Source of the DNA: Pseudomonadota bacterium
GTDB taxonomy: Bacteria; Pseudomonadota; Alphaproteobacteria; Rhizobiales; Rhizobiaceae
NCBI GenBank assembly: GCA_023444445.1
Contig: JAEXMK010000198.1
Coordinates: 1 to 29,432, forward strand
Direction: 5' to 3'
DNA: 29,432 bases
In this document: one piece after another, positions 7,914 to 15,278 of the stretch
How positions within the stretch are numbered: the stretch's first letter is position 1
Layout: each line of letters starts with the position of its first letter
Notes under the pieces: model-generated
Database searches by the model: none
What the model saw: only the letters and a program-made list of their open reading frames with translations
What the model was told of the DNA's origin: nothing
Translations under genes and position numbers: made by a program

Positions 7914-9470
7914 TTACTCCGCCGCTTCAACACGTGGGATGGGGGCAAAATCTTGCGGGAAATGCCTAAGCGCGCTCATGACAGGATAGGGCGTGAAACC
8001 GCCCAGCGCACAAAGCGAACCAAATTTCATGGTTTCGCAGAGGTCTTCGAGCAGCGCCTTATTCTTCTCCCGCTCGATGCCAAGCGCGATCTTGTCCACC
8101 GTCTCGACACCACGCGTCGAGCCGATGCGACAGGGCGTGCACTTGCCGCAGCTTTCGACGGCGCAGAATTCCAGCGCGAAGCGGGCCTGATGCAGCATGT
8201 CGGCCGTATCGTCGAAAACCACGATACCCGCATGGCCGATCAGGCCACCGGCGGCAGTAAAAGCCTCATAGTCGAAGATCGTATCAAACAGCGATACCGG
8301 GAAATAAGCGCCGAGCGGGCCGCCCACCTGCACCGCCTTGACGGGACGGCCGGTGATGGTGCCGCCGCCGATATCATTGACCAGTTGCCCGAGAGGCAGA
8401 CCGAAGGCGGTCTCGTAAAGTCCGCCGTGTTTAATGTTTCCGGCAAGCTGGATCGGGATGGTGCCATGCGAACGGCCAACACCGAAATCACGATAGAAAG
8501 CGGCGCCACGATCCATAATGACGGGAATGGATGCCAGCGAAATCACGTTGTTGACGACGGTCGGCTTGCCGAACAGGCCCTGCAATGCCGGCAGTGGCGG
8601 TTTGGCGCGCACCGTTCCGCGTTTGCCTTCCAGACTGTTCAGGAGTGAAGTCTCCTCGCCGCAGACGTAGGCGCCAGCGCCCATGCGCACTTCCATGTCG
8701 AAGGCGCGGCCAGAGCCAAGGACGGAGGACCCAAGGACGCCCTCCCGCCTTGCGATCTCGATCGCCTTTTCCATGACCTTGATGGCGTAGGGATATTCCG
8801 AGCGGGTATAGATGAAACCCCTGGTGGCGCCAACGGCAAGGCCGGCAATCGCCATGCCTTCGATCAGCACAAAGGGGTCGCCTTCCATGATCATGCGGTC
8901 GGCGAAGGTGCCGCTATCGCCCTCATCGGCATTACAGACGATATATTTCTGGTCTGCCACTGCATCCGCGACGGTCTTCCATTTGATGCCGGTCGGGAAA
9001 CCCGCGCCCCCGCGTCCGCGCAGGCCGCTCTGCGTTACCTCGGCAACGATATCCAGCGGCGCCATGGCAACAGCTTTTTCCAGGCCTTTCATGCCCTGAT
9101 AGGTGCGATAATCCTCTAGCGACAGCGGGTCGGTCACGCCGCACCGGGCAAAAGTCAGGCGCGTCTGGCTCTTCAGAAAGGGAATATCCTTCGTTGGCCC
9201 AAGACAGAGACGGTGATCGCCACCGGCAAGAAAATCCGCATCGAAGAGCGACGTGACGTCAGCGGCCTTTACCGGCCCGTAGGCGATACGGCCATGGGCA
9301 GTACGCACTTCCACCAGCACCTCAAGCCAGAGCATGCCACGCGAGCCATTACGGACCATATGGACATCGAGGTTGCGGCTGGCCGCCTCTTTGGCGATGG
9401 CTTCGGCAACACGGTTTGCACCAACGGCCAGTGCGGCGGAATCGCCGGGAACAAAAACGGTGACACTCAT
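7914..9470 (-). CDS. fdsB: NAD-dependent formate dehydrogenase, beta (NADH/FMN) subunit
   Basis: 518 residues. An N-terminal thioredoxin-like region (about 1-90) is fused to a NuoF-like module. FMN/NAD motifs are GLRGRGGAGFPTG (149-161), CNADEGDSGTF (179-189) and GAGAYVCGEETSLLNSLEG (264-282). A 4Fe-4S site is formed by C441, C444, C447 (ESCGKCTPC) and C487. It passes electrons from the alpha subunit to NAD+. The ATG at 9470 overlaps the fdsG stop as ATGA; the longer frame upstream lies inside fdsG and is not used. All motifs are intact. Confidence 0.96.
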   Translation of the reverse strand: MSVTVFVPGDSAALAVGANRVAEAIAKEAASRNLDVHMVRNGSRGMLWLEVLVEVRTAHGRIAYGPVKAADVTSLFDADFLAGGDHRLCLGPTKDIPFLKSQTRLTFARCGVTDPLSLEDYRTYQGMKGLEKAVAMAPLDIVAEVTQSGLRGRGGAGFPTGIKWKTVADAVADQKYIVCNADEGDSGTFADRMIMEGDPFVLIEGMAIAGLAVGATRGFIYTRSEYPYAIKVMEKAIEIARREGVLGSSVLGSGRAFDMEVRMGAGAYVCGEETSLLNSLEGKRGTVRAKPPLPALQGLFGKPTVVNNVISLASIPVIMDRGAAFYRDFGVGRSHGTIPIQLAGNIKHGGLYETAFGLPLGQLVNDIGGGTITGRPVKAVQVGGPLGAYFPVSLFDTIFDYEAFTAAGGLIGHAGIVVFDDTADMLHQARFALEFCAVESCGKCTPCRIGSTRGVETVDKIALGIEREKNKALLEDLCETMKFGSLCALGGFTPYPVMSALRHFPQDFAPIPRVEAAE

Positions 9471-9946
9471 CGGCGCGCCTCCGTCAGAATGTCGCCAAGA
9501 CAATCTTCGTCCAGTCTCGCATGGACCTCGCCATCCAGCATCAGGGCCGGCGCCTGCGCGCAGAGCCCGAGACAGAACACCGGTTCCAGCGTCACGGAAC
9601 CGTCAGCTGCGGTTTCATGCCAGTCGAGACCGAGGCAGCTCTTGATGGTTTCCGCAAGAGGCTCGCCACCCATCGACTGGCAAGCCTCGGCGCGACAGAG
9701 CTTCAACACATGCCGGCCGTGGGGATGATCGCGAAAATCGGGATAGAAGGTGACGACGCCATGAACCTCGGCGCGTGATATGTTCAGCGCGGATGCGATG
9801 ATCTGCTTGGCGCTTTCCGGGATATAGCCGAATTCTTCCTGCACCGCGTGCAGAATGGGCAGCAAAGGCCCTTCCAGGTGGAGAAATTCGTCAATGATAG
9901 CGGAAACACGGGCTGCCTCATCTGCAGCAACCGCTCTGATATTCAT
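9467..9946 (-). CDS. fdsG: NAD-dependent formate dehydrogenase, gamma (2Fe-2S) subunit
   Basis: 159 residues, NuoE-like. The thioredoxin-fold 2Fe-2S ligands are C84, C89 (LCRAEAC) and C125, C129 (FCLGLC). The N-terminal helical part contains EEFGYIPESA, typical of NuoE/FdsG. It is the first gene of the fds operon. The ATG at 9946 is preceded by GGGAGGA at 8 nt; the frame is open 10 codons more without such support. The gene lies 116 bp after the lysR stop, with a putative promoter and LysR site upstream. Confidence 0.95.
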   Translation of the reverse strand: MNIRAVAADEAARVSAIIDEFLHLEGPLLPILHAVQEEFGYIPESAKQIIASALNISRAEVHGVVTFYPDFRDHPHGRHVLKLCRAEACQSMGGEPLAETIKSCLGLDWHETAADGSVTLEPVFCLGLCAQAPALMLDGEVHARLDEDCLGDILTEARR

Positions 9947-10053
9947 AAGCCAGTCCTCCCAAACCGACAGGGGCAAGGAATGATGAGCGGGATATGGTCA
10001 AATCCCTTCGCAGCCCTGCATTGGCTGAAAGAATGGCGAGATCGGCAGGATCA

Positions 10054-10099
10054 GGTCAATAATCAGTTTCCGTCGTTTGATAGGAAATTCCTATCAAAC
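10054..10099 (-). promoter_or_regulatory. putative LysR-type activator site and -35 box for fdsGBAD
   Basis: Positions 10075-10099 form a perfect inverted repeat with 12-bp arms (GTTTGATAGGAA and its complement) around one central base. Its core TAGGAAATTCCTA has the T-N11-A form of LysR-type boxes. About 15 bp downstream on the minus strand is TTGACC (10059-10054), a good -35; with a start about 30 nt further on, the palindrome centres near -65, the usual position of a LysR recognition site. The best -10 I see 18 bp after the -35 is poor (CATTCT). The site lies inside the last codons of the regulator gene. Confidence 0.6.
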
Positions 10100-10986
10100 G
10101 CTCTTTCCGCGGCTCGCTGGCGGGCCTCATGAAGCAGCGCCGAGACGAGCGGTGTGTGCGGTTCCCGGTGCGTTGCAATCAGGCCCACCAGATGTTCCGC
10201 GTCGGGCTCGGTTATCGGGATGATTTTTATCTGCTTTGGAAAACCGAATGATTCCGCAAGGTTACGCGGCATTATTGAAGCCCATTGTCCGGTTCTGATA
10301 TGGGAGAAGAGCACGATCATGGAGTTGGACTCCAGCGTCGGCTTTGCCTCCACGCCTGCCTCTGCCATGTGCTTGTTGATGATGCGTCGGTTCTGCATAT
10401 CCTGCGTCAATAGGCATAACCTAAGACCAGAAACCTGTTTCCAGGTAACGCTTTCCTGATCGGCAAGCGGCGTTCCACCGGCGGTAATGAGGTGATATCG
10501 CTCGGAATAAAGCGGCACGGTGGTCACTCGACCCAGCGGCTCGTTGTCGAGATAGCTGATTCCCGCATCGATCTCGAGATTTTCGATCTGCCCCAACACC
10601 TGAAGCGAGGTGCGTGATGTCACGGAAAAAGTCACATCGGGATGGCGCGCCTGGAAGGATTCCGTTAATCGCGGCACCATCGCGAGCGCGGTCGGAATGA
10701 CGGCAAGGCGAATATGTCCGGCAAGGCCCTTGCGGGCTGCCCGCATTTCCTCACGCATGGTGCGCGCATCGCCAACGATACGCCGCGCCCATTCCAGCAC
10801 ACGCTGGCCCTCCGGTGTCAGCCCCTGAAAACGCGCCGCACGCACCACGAGAACGACACCAAGCTGATCCTCCAACTGCCGGATCGCGGCCGATAGGCTA
10901 GGCTGGGAGACGCCACACTCCTCCGCCGCCCGGCCGAAATGTTCCGCCCGCGCCAATGCAATGAAAAATTCCAGCTTGTCGATCAT
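10063..10986 (-). CDS. LysR-family regulator, probable activator of the fds operon
   Basis: 307 residues. The N-terminal winged helix-turn-helix (about 1-60) reads ARAEHFGRAAEECGVSQPSL then AIRQLEDQLG, a standard LysR DNA-binding helix pair. The effector-binding domain (about 90-295) is complete. The ATG at 10986 follows GGGGGAGAG closely. It is the gene directly upstream of fdsG, in the same direction, and such LysR genes next to fds clusters are usually their regulators, responding to formate. That role is inferred from position and from the T-N11-A palindrome in its own 3' end. Confidence 0.9.
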   Translation of the reverse strand: MIDKLEFFIALARAEHFGRAAEECGVSQPSLSAAIRQLEDQLGVVLVVRAARFQGLTPEGQRVLEWARRIVGDARTMREEMRAARKGLAGHIRLAVIPTALAMVPRLTESFQARHPDVTFSVTSRTSLQVLGQIENLEIDAGISYLDNEPLGRVTTVPLYSERYHLITAGGTPLADQESVTWKQVSGLRLCLLTQDMQNRRIINKHMAEAGVEAKPTLESNSMIVLFSHIRTGQWASIMPRNLAESFGFPKQIKIIPITEPDAEHLVGLIATHREPHTPLVSALLHEARQRAAERAFDRNFLSNDGN

Positions 10987-11053
10987 ACGCTCTCCCCCGC
11001 GGCGCGATCACTTGACCGGTGCGCGCGAGAGGACACTAGAACGTGGCGGCAGC

Positions 11054-11073
11054 GCCCGCAAATGGCTGCGGGC
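11054..11073. terminator. GC hairpin between racemase and lysR genes
   Basis: A 7-bp perfect stem (GCCCGCA with TGCGGGC, loop AATGGC) lies 14 nt past the racemase stop. A T-run (ATTTTCC) follows it only on the plus strand, where no gene precedes it. On the minus strand no U-tract follows, so it may act as a weak or Rho-assisted stop for the racemase transcript, or only as a 3'-end stabiliser. Confidence 0.35.
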
Positions 11074-11086
11074 ATTTTCCTGCAAA

Positions 11087-11809
11087 CTAGGCGCAGGCGA
11101 CGAGGGCTGGCCCTTTCACGCGCGGATAGTCATAGGCGTTGACCTTCGAGGTATTGTAACCGGCGCCAACCAGAGCTTCGGCAAGCTTGATCGCAGCCGT
11201 TACGCCATCGATGACGGGCACGCCTGTCGCGTCCCGCAGACGGTCGCAAAGCGATGACATGCCGGCGCAGCCGAGAATGATCGCTTCTGCCGCATCCTCA
11301 CGCTTGGCCGCCTCGATTTCGCGGCGAAGCAGGGCTTCCGCAACCTCCGGATCCTCCTCAAGCCCGAGAACCGGCAGGTCGATTGCGCGGACCTTTCTGC
11401 AATGCCGTTGCGCGCCATAATCCTCCACCAGATCTTCGATGATCGGTATGGACCGCGGCAGCGTCGTGATAATCGAAAAGCGCCGGCTGATCGTCATCGC
11501 TACCTGCACAGCCGCCTGGCAGATGCCGATGACCGGCCCCTGCGCCACTTCCCGCGCGGCGTGAAGTCCCGGATCGTCGAAACAGGCGATGACATAGGCA
11601 TCCACACCCTGGCTCTCGCCCTTGCGGATTTCCGCCAGAAGCCCGGGAACGGCCATGGCCTCATCCGCCTGCCCTTCGATGCTGACGGGGGTATCGACCG
11701 GATTTGCCGCGGAGACGTGGGTCTCCTTCTGCTTGACGCGTAGCGCGCTATCGAGGGCCTGCGCGGTCATGGAAGCGGTGGAATTGGGATTGATCAAACG
11801 AATATGCAT
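11087..11809 (-). CDS. Asp/Glu/hydantoin racemase family protein
   Basis: 240 residues. The N-terminus MHIRLINPNST matches the hydantoin/aspartate racemase family. The two catalytic cysteines fall at C76 (IACFDDPG) and C181 (LGCAGMS), the same numbering as in HyuE-type hydantoin racemases, which supports the ATG at 11809 over the ATG at 11818; AGGA stands 8 nt before 11809. Such enzymes racemise 5-substituted hydantoins, allantoin or acidic amino acids by a two-base cysteine mechanism. It is the second gene after the flavin-reductase-like gene (21-nt gap). No hydantoinase or carbamoylase is nearby, so the true substrate is open. Confidence 0.88.
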   Translation of the reverse strand: MHIRLINPNSTASMTAQALDSALRVKQKETHVSAANPVDTPVSIEGQADEAMAVPGLLAEIRKGESQGVDAYVIACFDDPGLHAAREVAQGPVIGICQAAVQVAMTISRRFSIITTLPRSIPIIEDLVEDYGAQRHCRKVRAIDLPVLGLEEDPEVAEALLRREIEAAKREDAAEAIILGCAGMSSLCDRLRDATGVPVIDGVTAAIKLAEALVGAGYNTSKVNAYDYPRVKGPALVACA

Positions 11810-11830
11810 CGCACGCATCCTGAAAAGCCT

Positions 11831-12460
11831 TCACTTGCCGTCAGGCGTGGTGAAATCGGTGATTGGTGGCGCCTTCAGAACGAACTGGCGGTCCGAGGTG
11901 ATGTAGTTGTCGGCATGAAGCCGGGCGATCGGCTGGTAGCGATCGGGGTCGACATAACGCCCCTCTTCATCCAGACATTCGTTATGAACATGCATGTGCA
12001 CCACTTCGCCCAACACGAGAGTGCGGCGGGGATAATCGATCAGCCGCTCCACACGGCACTCGAATGCACAGGGCGATTGCGCGGCATAGCTCGCATCGAT
12101 CTTGCTACAGGGTTTGGCCGTGAGTTGCGCCATCGACATTTCATCGACTTCATTGTCAAAGCCGAGGCCGCAGATCAGCATCTGCTCCGACAGCGCCATA
12201 TCCACCATATTGATGACGAACTCGCCGGTGCGGCGGATATTCACCATCGTATCCTTTTCCTCTCCACTCAGCTTCGGCTGAATGCCGAGGACGACGATCG
12301 GCGGATCATGCGAAAAGACGTTGAAGAAACTCATCGGCGCTGCGTTGTTATGGCCCGCTTCCGAACGGGTCGTCACAAGCGCGATCGGTCGCGGACCGAT
12401 AAAATTCGTCAGAAGGCGGTAGCGGCTCTGGGGCTCAAGCGCGCTGAAATCGAATTCCAT
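11831..12460 (-). CDS. flavin-reductase-like FMN-binding protein (DIM6/NTAB family)
   Basis: 209 residues. The split-barrel flavin-binding pattern is clear: IGPRPIALVTTRSEAG, then NNAAPMSFFNVFSHDPP (about 38-54), then FVINMVD, and a C-terminal LGEVVHMHV strand. Members either supply reduced FMN to an oxygenase or bind FMN themselves. The ATG at 12460 is preferred because AGG precedes it by 9 nt, whereas it directly abuts the ATG at 12469. It is the first gene of a two-gene unit with the racemase, divergent from the GntR regulator, with the shared operator upstream. No partner oxygenase lies in the window. Confidence 0.85.
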   Translation of the reverse strand: MEFDFSALEPQSRYRLLTNFIGPRPIALVTTRSEAGHNNAAPMSFFNVFSHDPPIVVLGIQPKLSGEEKDTMVNIRRTGEFVINMVDMALSEQMLICGLGFDNEVDEMSMAQLTAKPCSKIDASYAAQSPCAFECRVERLIDYPRRTLVLGEVVHMHVHNECLDEEGRYVDPDRYQPIARLHADNYITSDRQFVLKAPPITDFTTPDGK

Positions 12461-12475
12461 GATCGGCATCCTAAT

Positions 12476-12517
12476 TTAGTCTACAATTATCTTTCATATT
12501 GTTGACAATGTTGCAAC
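12476..12517. promoter_or_regulatory. putative GntR operator region (site A)
   Basis: Positions 12498-12509 read ATTGTTGACAAT, a perfect inverted repeat with 5-bp arms and a 2-bp centre, matching the TNGT-NN-ACNA form of FadR/FCD-type GntR sites. It is directly followed by the 8-bp palindrome GTTGCAAC (12510-12517). A weaker copy, TTAGTCTACAAT, lies at 12476-12487, two helical turns away. A GATAAT -10-like box for the flavin-reductase gene lies between the two copies. A TTGACT at 12537-12542 could serve gntR. Confidence 0.6.
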
Positions 12518-12589
12518 CAAAATCCCGTTGATACGGTTGACTTTTTCATTCACATCACGCTTCTCTAGCGCGATTGGGGAGTATGTCGA

Positions 12590-13267
12590 ATGAGCGAGCA
12601 GGCCGGCCCGTCCACGCAGCAGATTGTCGAGAAAGTATGGCTTTCGATTGCCGAACGCCGGTTGCGTCCGGGCGTGCAGCTGAAAGAAGAGCAACTGGCG
12701 ACAATCTTTGGCGTCAGCCGCGCACGAATCCGCCAGGCCCTGTCCGTTCTCGAGCGTGACGGGCTCGTGACCATCGTTCCAAATCGCGGCGCTTTCGTCT
12801 CCAAACCTTCTGTCGAGGAAGCCCGCGACGTCTTTTTCGTGCGCCGTACCGTTGAGCAATGCGTCGTCGAAAGGCTGTGCAAATCCGCCACCAAAACCGA
12901 TCTCAAAAAGCTGCGCGACCATGTGGCCAAGGAGCGCGTGGCCAATACCAAAAACGTTACGACCGACATCATCAAACTTTCCGGCGGGTTCCACCTTCTG
13001 CTTGCGGAAACGCTCGGCTCCGACTTCCTCTTTACCACCATGCGCGACCTCATTTCCCGCTCGTCGCTCATTACCGCCGTTTACCGTAACACGGATCGCT
13101 TCAATTGCGGCCCGGACGAACATGCGGAAATCGTCGATGCGATTGCCAACAATGATCCGTCGCGGGCCATCCACCTGATGACCCACCACCTCGAGCATGT
13201 GGAAGCGGAACTTGATCTCAGCGAAATCCGCGACCTTTCCCACGACCTGCGCGCTGCCCTCGGCTAA
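12590..13267 (+). CDS. GntR-family regulator, FCD (FadR/VanR) type
   Basis: 225 residues. The winged helix (about 8-72) contains LKEEQLATIFGVSRARIRQA and LERDGLVTIVPNRGAFV, standard for GntR. The helical FCD effector domain (about 76-215) has candidate metal or ligand histidines H135, H178 and H200. The ATG at 12590 is preceded by GGGGAG at 8 nt. It is divergent from the flavin-reductase/racemase pair and convergent with the transporter operon, whose last stop lies only 8 bp away. Site A sits between this gene and the divergent operon, and similar sites lie in the island's two other control regions, so it is the likely local repressor of the whole island, itself autoregulated. Confidence 0.9.
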   Translation: MSEQAGPSTQQIVEKVWLSIAERRLRPGVQLKEEQLATIFGVSRARIRQALSVLERDGLVTIVPNRGAFVSKPSVEEARDVFFVRRTVEQCVVERLCKSATKTDLKKLRDHVAKERVANTKNVTTDIIKLSGGFHLLLAETLGSDFLFTTMRDLISRSSLITAVYRNTDRFNCGPDEHAEIVDAIANNDPSRAIHLMTHHLEHVEAELDLSEIRDLSHDLRAALG

Positions 13268-13275
13268 ACCCTTTC

Positions 13276-14298
13276 TCAGGCGCGCTGTCGCTGCCCTGCC
13301 CATTCCGCGTCATCTCCGACCAGATGACAGGCGACCCGTGTACCGTTGGCAAGGCTTTTCACCTTAGGCACTTCTGCCGAACATTGCGCCGTCGCCAGCG
13401 GGCAACGGGGGTGAAACGCGCAACCCGAAGGCGGCTTCAGCGGGCTCGGCACCTCACCGGCAACAATCTCCCGATCCCGCTGCGGCGTCTTGATATTGGG
13501 GATCGTCTGGAGAAGCAGCCGGGTATAGGGATGGCGCGGATTGGCAAAAAGCTCTTCCGTATCGCCCTCCTCCACAATCCGCCCGAGATACATGACCGCG
13601 ATACGATCAGACATATGGCGGACAACGCTCATATCGTGGCTGATGAAGAGATAGGTAAGCCCCAGCTCGTCTTGCAGGCGGCGCATGAGGTTCAGCACCT
13701 GCGCCTGCACCGACACGTCGAGCGCCGATGTCGGCTCGTCACAGACGAGGAATTCCGGTTCGCTCGCCAACGCGCGGGCAATCGAGATGCGCTGGCGTTG
13801 GCCGCCGGAAAATTCATGCGGAAATTTTTCGCCGTCGGAAGTCGACAGACCCACGGTTTTGAGAAGCTCTTCCACGCGCTCCATCGTCTCCGCCTTCGTC
13901 GCGCGCAGCTTCAGCTCGCGGATGGGTTCGGCGATGATGTTCTTCACCCGCCAACGCGGATTGAGCGACGCATAGGGATCCTGAAAGATCATCTGCGCAG
14001 ACAGGGGTTTGCCCTTGCCGCCCGACGCGAAATGGAACTCACCCTTGCTTGGCCGGAAAAGGCCGGTCACGAGGCGGGCGACGGTCGATTTGCCACAGCC
14101 ACTTTCACCGACGATGCTGAGACAGCCGCCTGCAGGAACGGCAAAATCGATATCGTTGACGGCCTGCACGAACTGCCGGGGTTTGCGCTCGATGATGCGG
14201 TTGAGCAGCGGGGCCGACACGTCGAAGGTTTTCGTCAGGCCTTTGACCGTCAAGGCGGGCTTGTGGGACGCTGCCTTTTGAGATGTTGATTGTGTCAT
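13276..14298 (-). CDS. oligopeptide-type ABC transporter ATPase (DppF/OppF-like)
   Basis: 340 residues. Walker A GESGCGKST, signature FSGGQRQR, Walker B LVCDEPTSALD and H-loop ISHD are intact. The C-terminal oligopeptide extension has GCAFHPRCPLA. The ATG at 14298 has AGGAGG six nt upstream and overlaps the preceding ATPase stop as ATGA. It is the last gene of the minus-strand operon. Its stop is 8 bp from the convergent gntR stop, which leaves no room for a separate terminator. Confidence 0.94.
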   Translation of the reverse strand: MTQSTSQKAASHKPALTVKGLTKTFDVSAPLLNRIIERKPRQFVQAVNDIDFAVPAGGCLSIVGESGCGKSTVARLVTGLFRPSKGEFHFASGGKGKPLSAQMIFQDPYASLNPRWRVKNIIAEPIRELKLRATKAETMERVEELLKTVGLSTSDGEKFPHEFSGGQRQRISIARALASEPEFLVCDEPTSALDVSVQAQVLNLMRRLQDELGLTYLFISHDMSVVRHMSDRIAVMYLGRIVEEGDTEELFANPRHPYTRLLLQTIPNIKTPQRDREIVAGEVPSPLKPPSGCAFHPRCPLATAQCSAEVPKVKSLANGTRVACHLVGDDAEWAGQRQRA

Positions 14299-15278
14299 GC
14301 TGTGCCTCCTGCATTCAGCCAGCACGCACTGGCGCCGTTGCCGACGGTTTCAAGTTCAGGCCGTTGCCGCAGACAGCGCGGTCCCGCAAAACCGCAGCGG
14401 GGATTAAACGCGCATCCGGGCGGTATCGCATCAAGACGCGGCATTGCCCCGTCAATCTGGTTCAGCCGCTCCACCCGTGCGCCAAGCGAAGGGATGGAGG
14501 CCATCAGGCCCTGCGTATAGGGGTGGCGTGGTTCGTGCAGCACCTGCTCGACCGGCCCTACTTCGATCAGCCGGCCGGCATAAAGCACGGCCACGCGGTC
14601 GGCAGCCTCGGCAATAACGCCCATATCGTGGGTGACGAGCATGACCGCCGTCTGCTTTTCCTTGCAGAGCCGCCGCAGCAGCGAAATGATCTGCGCCTGG
14701 ATAGAGACATCAAGTGCCGTCGTCGGCTCGTCAGCGATGATAAGCTTCGGCGAGGCAGAAAGAGCCAGCGCAATCACGACGCGCTGGCGCATGCCGCCGG
14801 AAAACTGATGCGGATAATGATCGATACGATCCGCAGGCGACGGAATGCCGACATCCTTCAACAGTTGAACGGCGCGCGCGCGTGCATCCGCCTTGGACAG
14901 CGGCAGGTGCTGGCGGATTGTCTCGACAAGCTGGGCGCCGACCGTGAAGAGCGGATTGAGCGAGGTCAGCGGATCCTGAAAGATCGCCCCGATCTCGCGA
15001 CCGCGAATGCTTTCCATCGCCCGGTCATCCAGTTGATCGATGCGGCGCGATCCGAGCCAGATTTCGCCATCGGCAATACGGCCGGGCTTTTCGAGCAGGC
15101 CCTGTATGGCAAGGCCCGTCATGGATTTTCCGGCACCGGATTCCCCGACGACACCCAGAATTTCGCCGGGCCGTATCGAAAGGCTGATATCGGAAAGCGC
15201 GGTAACGGTACCGCGCCGACCGGGAAACTCCACCTTGAGATTACGGACATCGATAACCGATTGGTTCATTTCAACCAT
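14295..15278 (-). CDS. oligopeptide-type ABC transporter ATPase (DppD/OppD-like)
   Basis: 327 residues. Walker [11 protein letters not shown]-loop [11 protein letters not shown], signature FSGGMRQR, Walker [11 protein letters not shown] and H-loop THD are present, with the C-terminal motif [13 protein letters not shown] lies 9 nt before the ATG at 15278, better than the next ATG at 15269. Its start overlaps the upstream amidohydrolase by 8 bp. With the neighbouring ATPase it forms the heterodimeric motor for the two permeases encoded at 17963-19897. Confidence 0.93.
   Translation of the reverse strand: MVEMNQSVIDVRNLKVEFPGRRGTVTALSDISLSIRPGEILGVVGESGAGKSMTGLAIQGLLEKPGRIADGEIWLGSRRIDQLDDRAMESIRGREIGAIFQDPLTSLNPLFTVGAQLVETIRQHLPLSKADARARAVQLLKDVGIPSPADRIDHYPHQFSGGMRQRVVIALALSASPKLIIADEPTTALDVSIQAQIISLLRRLCKEKQTAVMLVTHDMGVIAEAADRVAVLYAGRLIEVGPVEQVLHEPRHPYTQGLMASIPSLGARVERLNQIDGAMPRLDAIPPGCAFNPRCGFAGPRCLRQRPELETVGNGASACWLNAGGTA

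Noticed and set aside
5210..7969. Long open frames on the plus strand opposite fdsA (470 and 444 codons)
   Set aside because: They are mirror frames of a high-GC gene with strong third-base bias. Their translations are rich in His/Arg/Gly and show no family motif, while the minus strand encodes every FdsA cofactor ligand.
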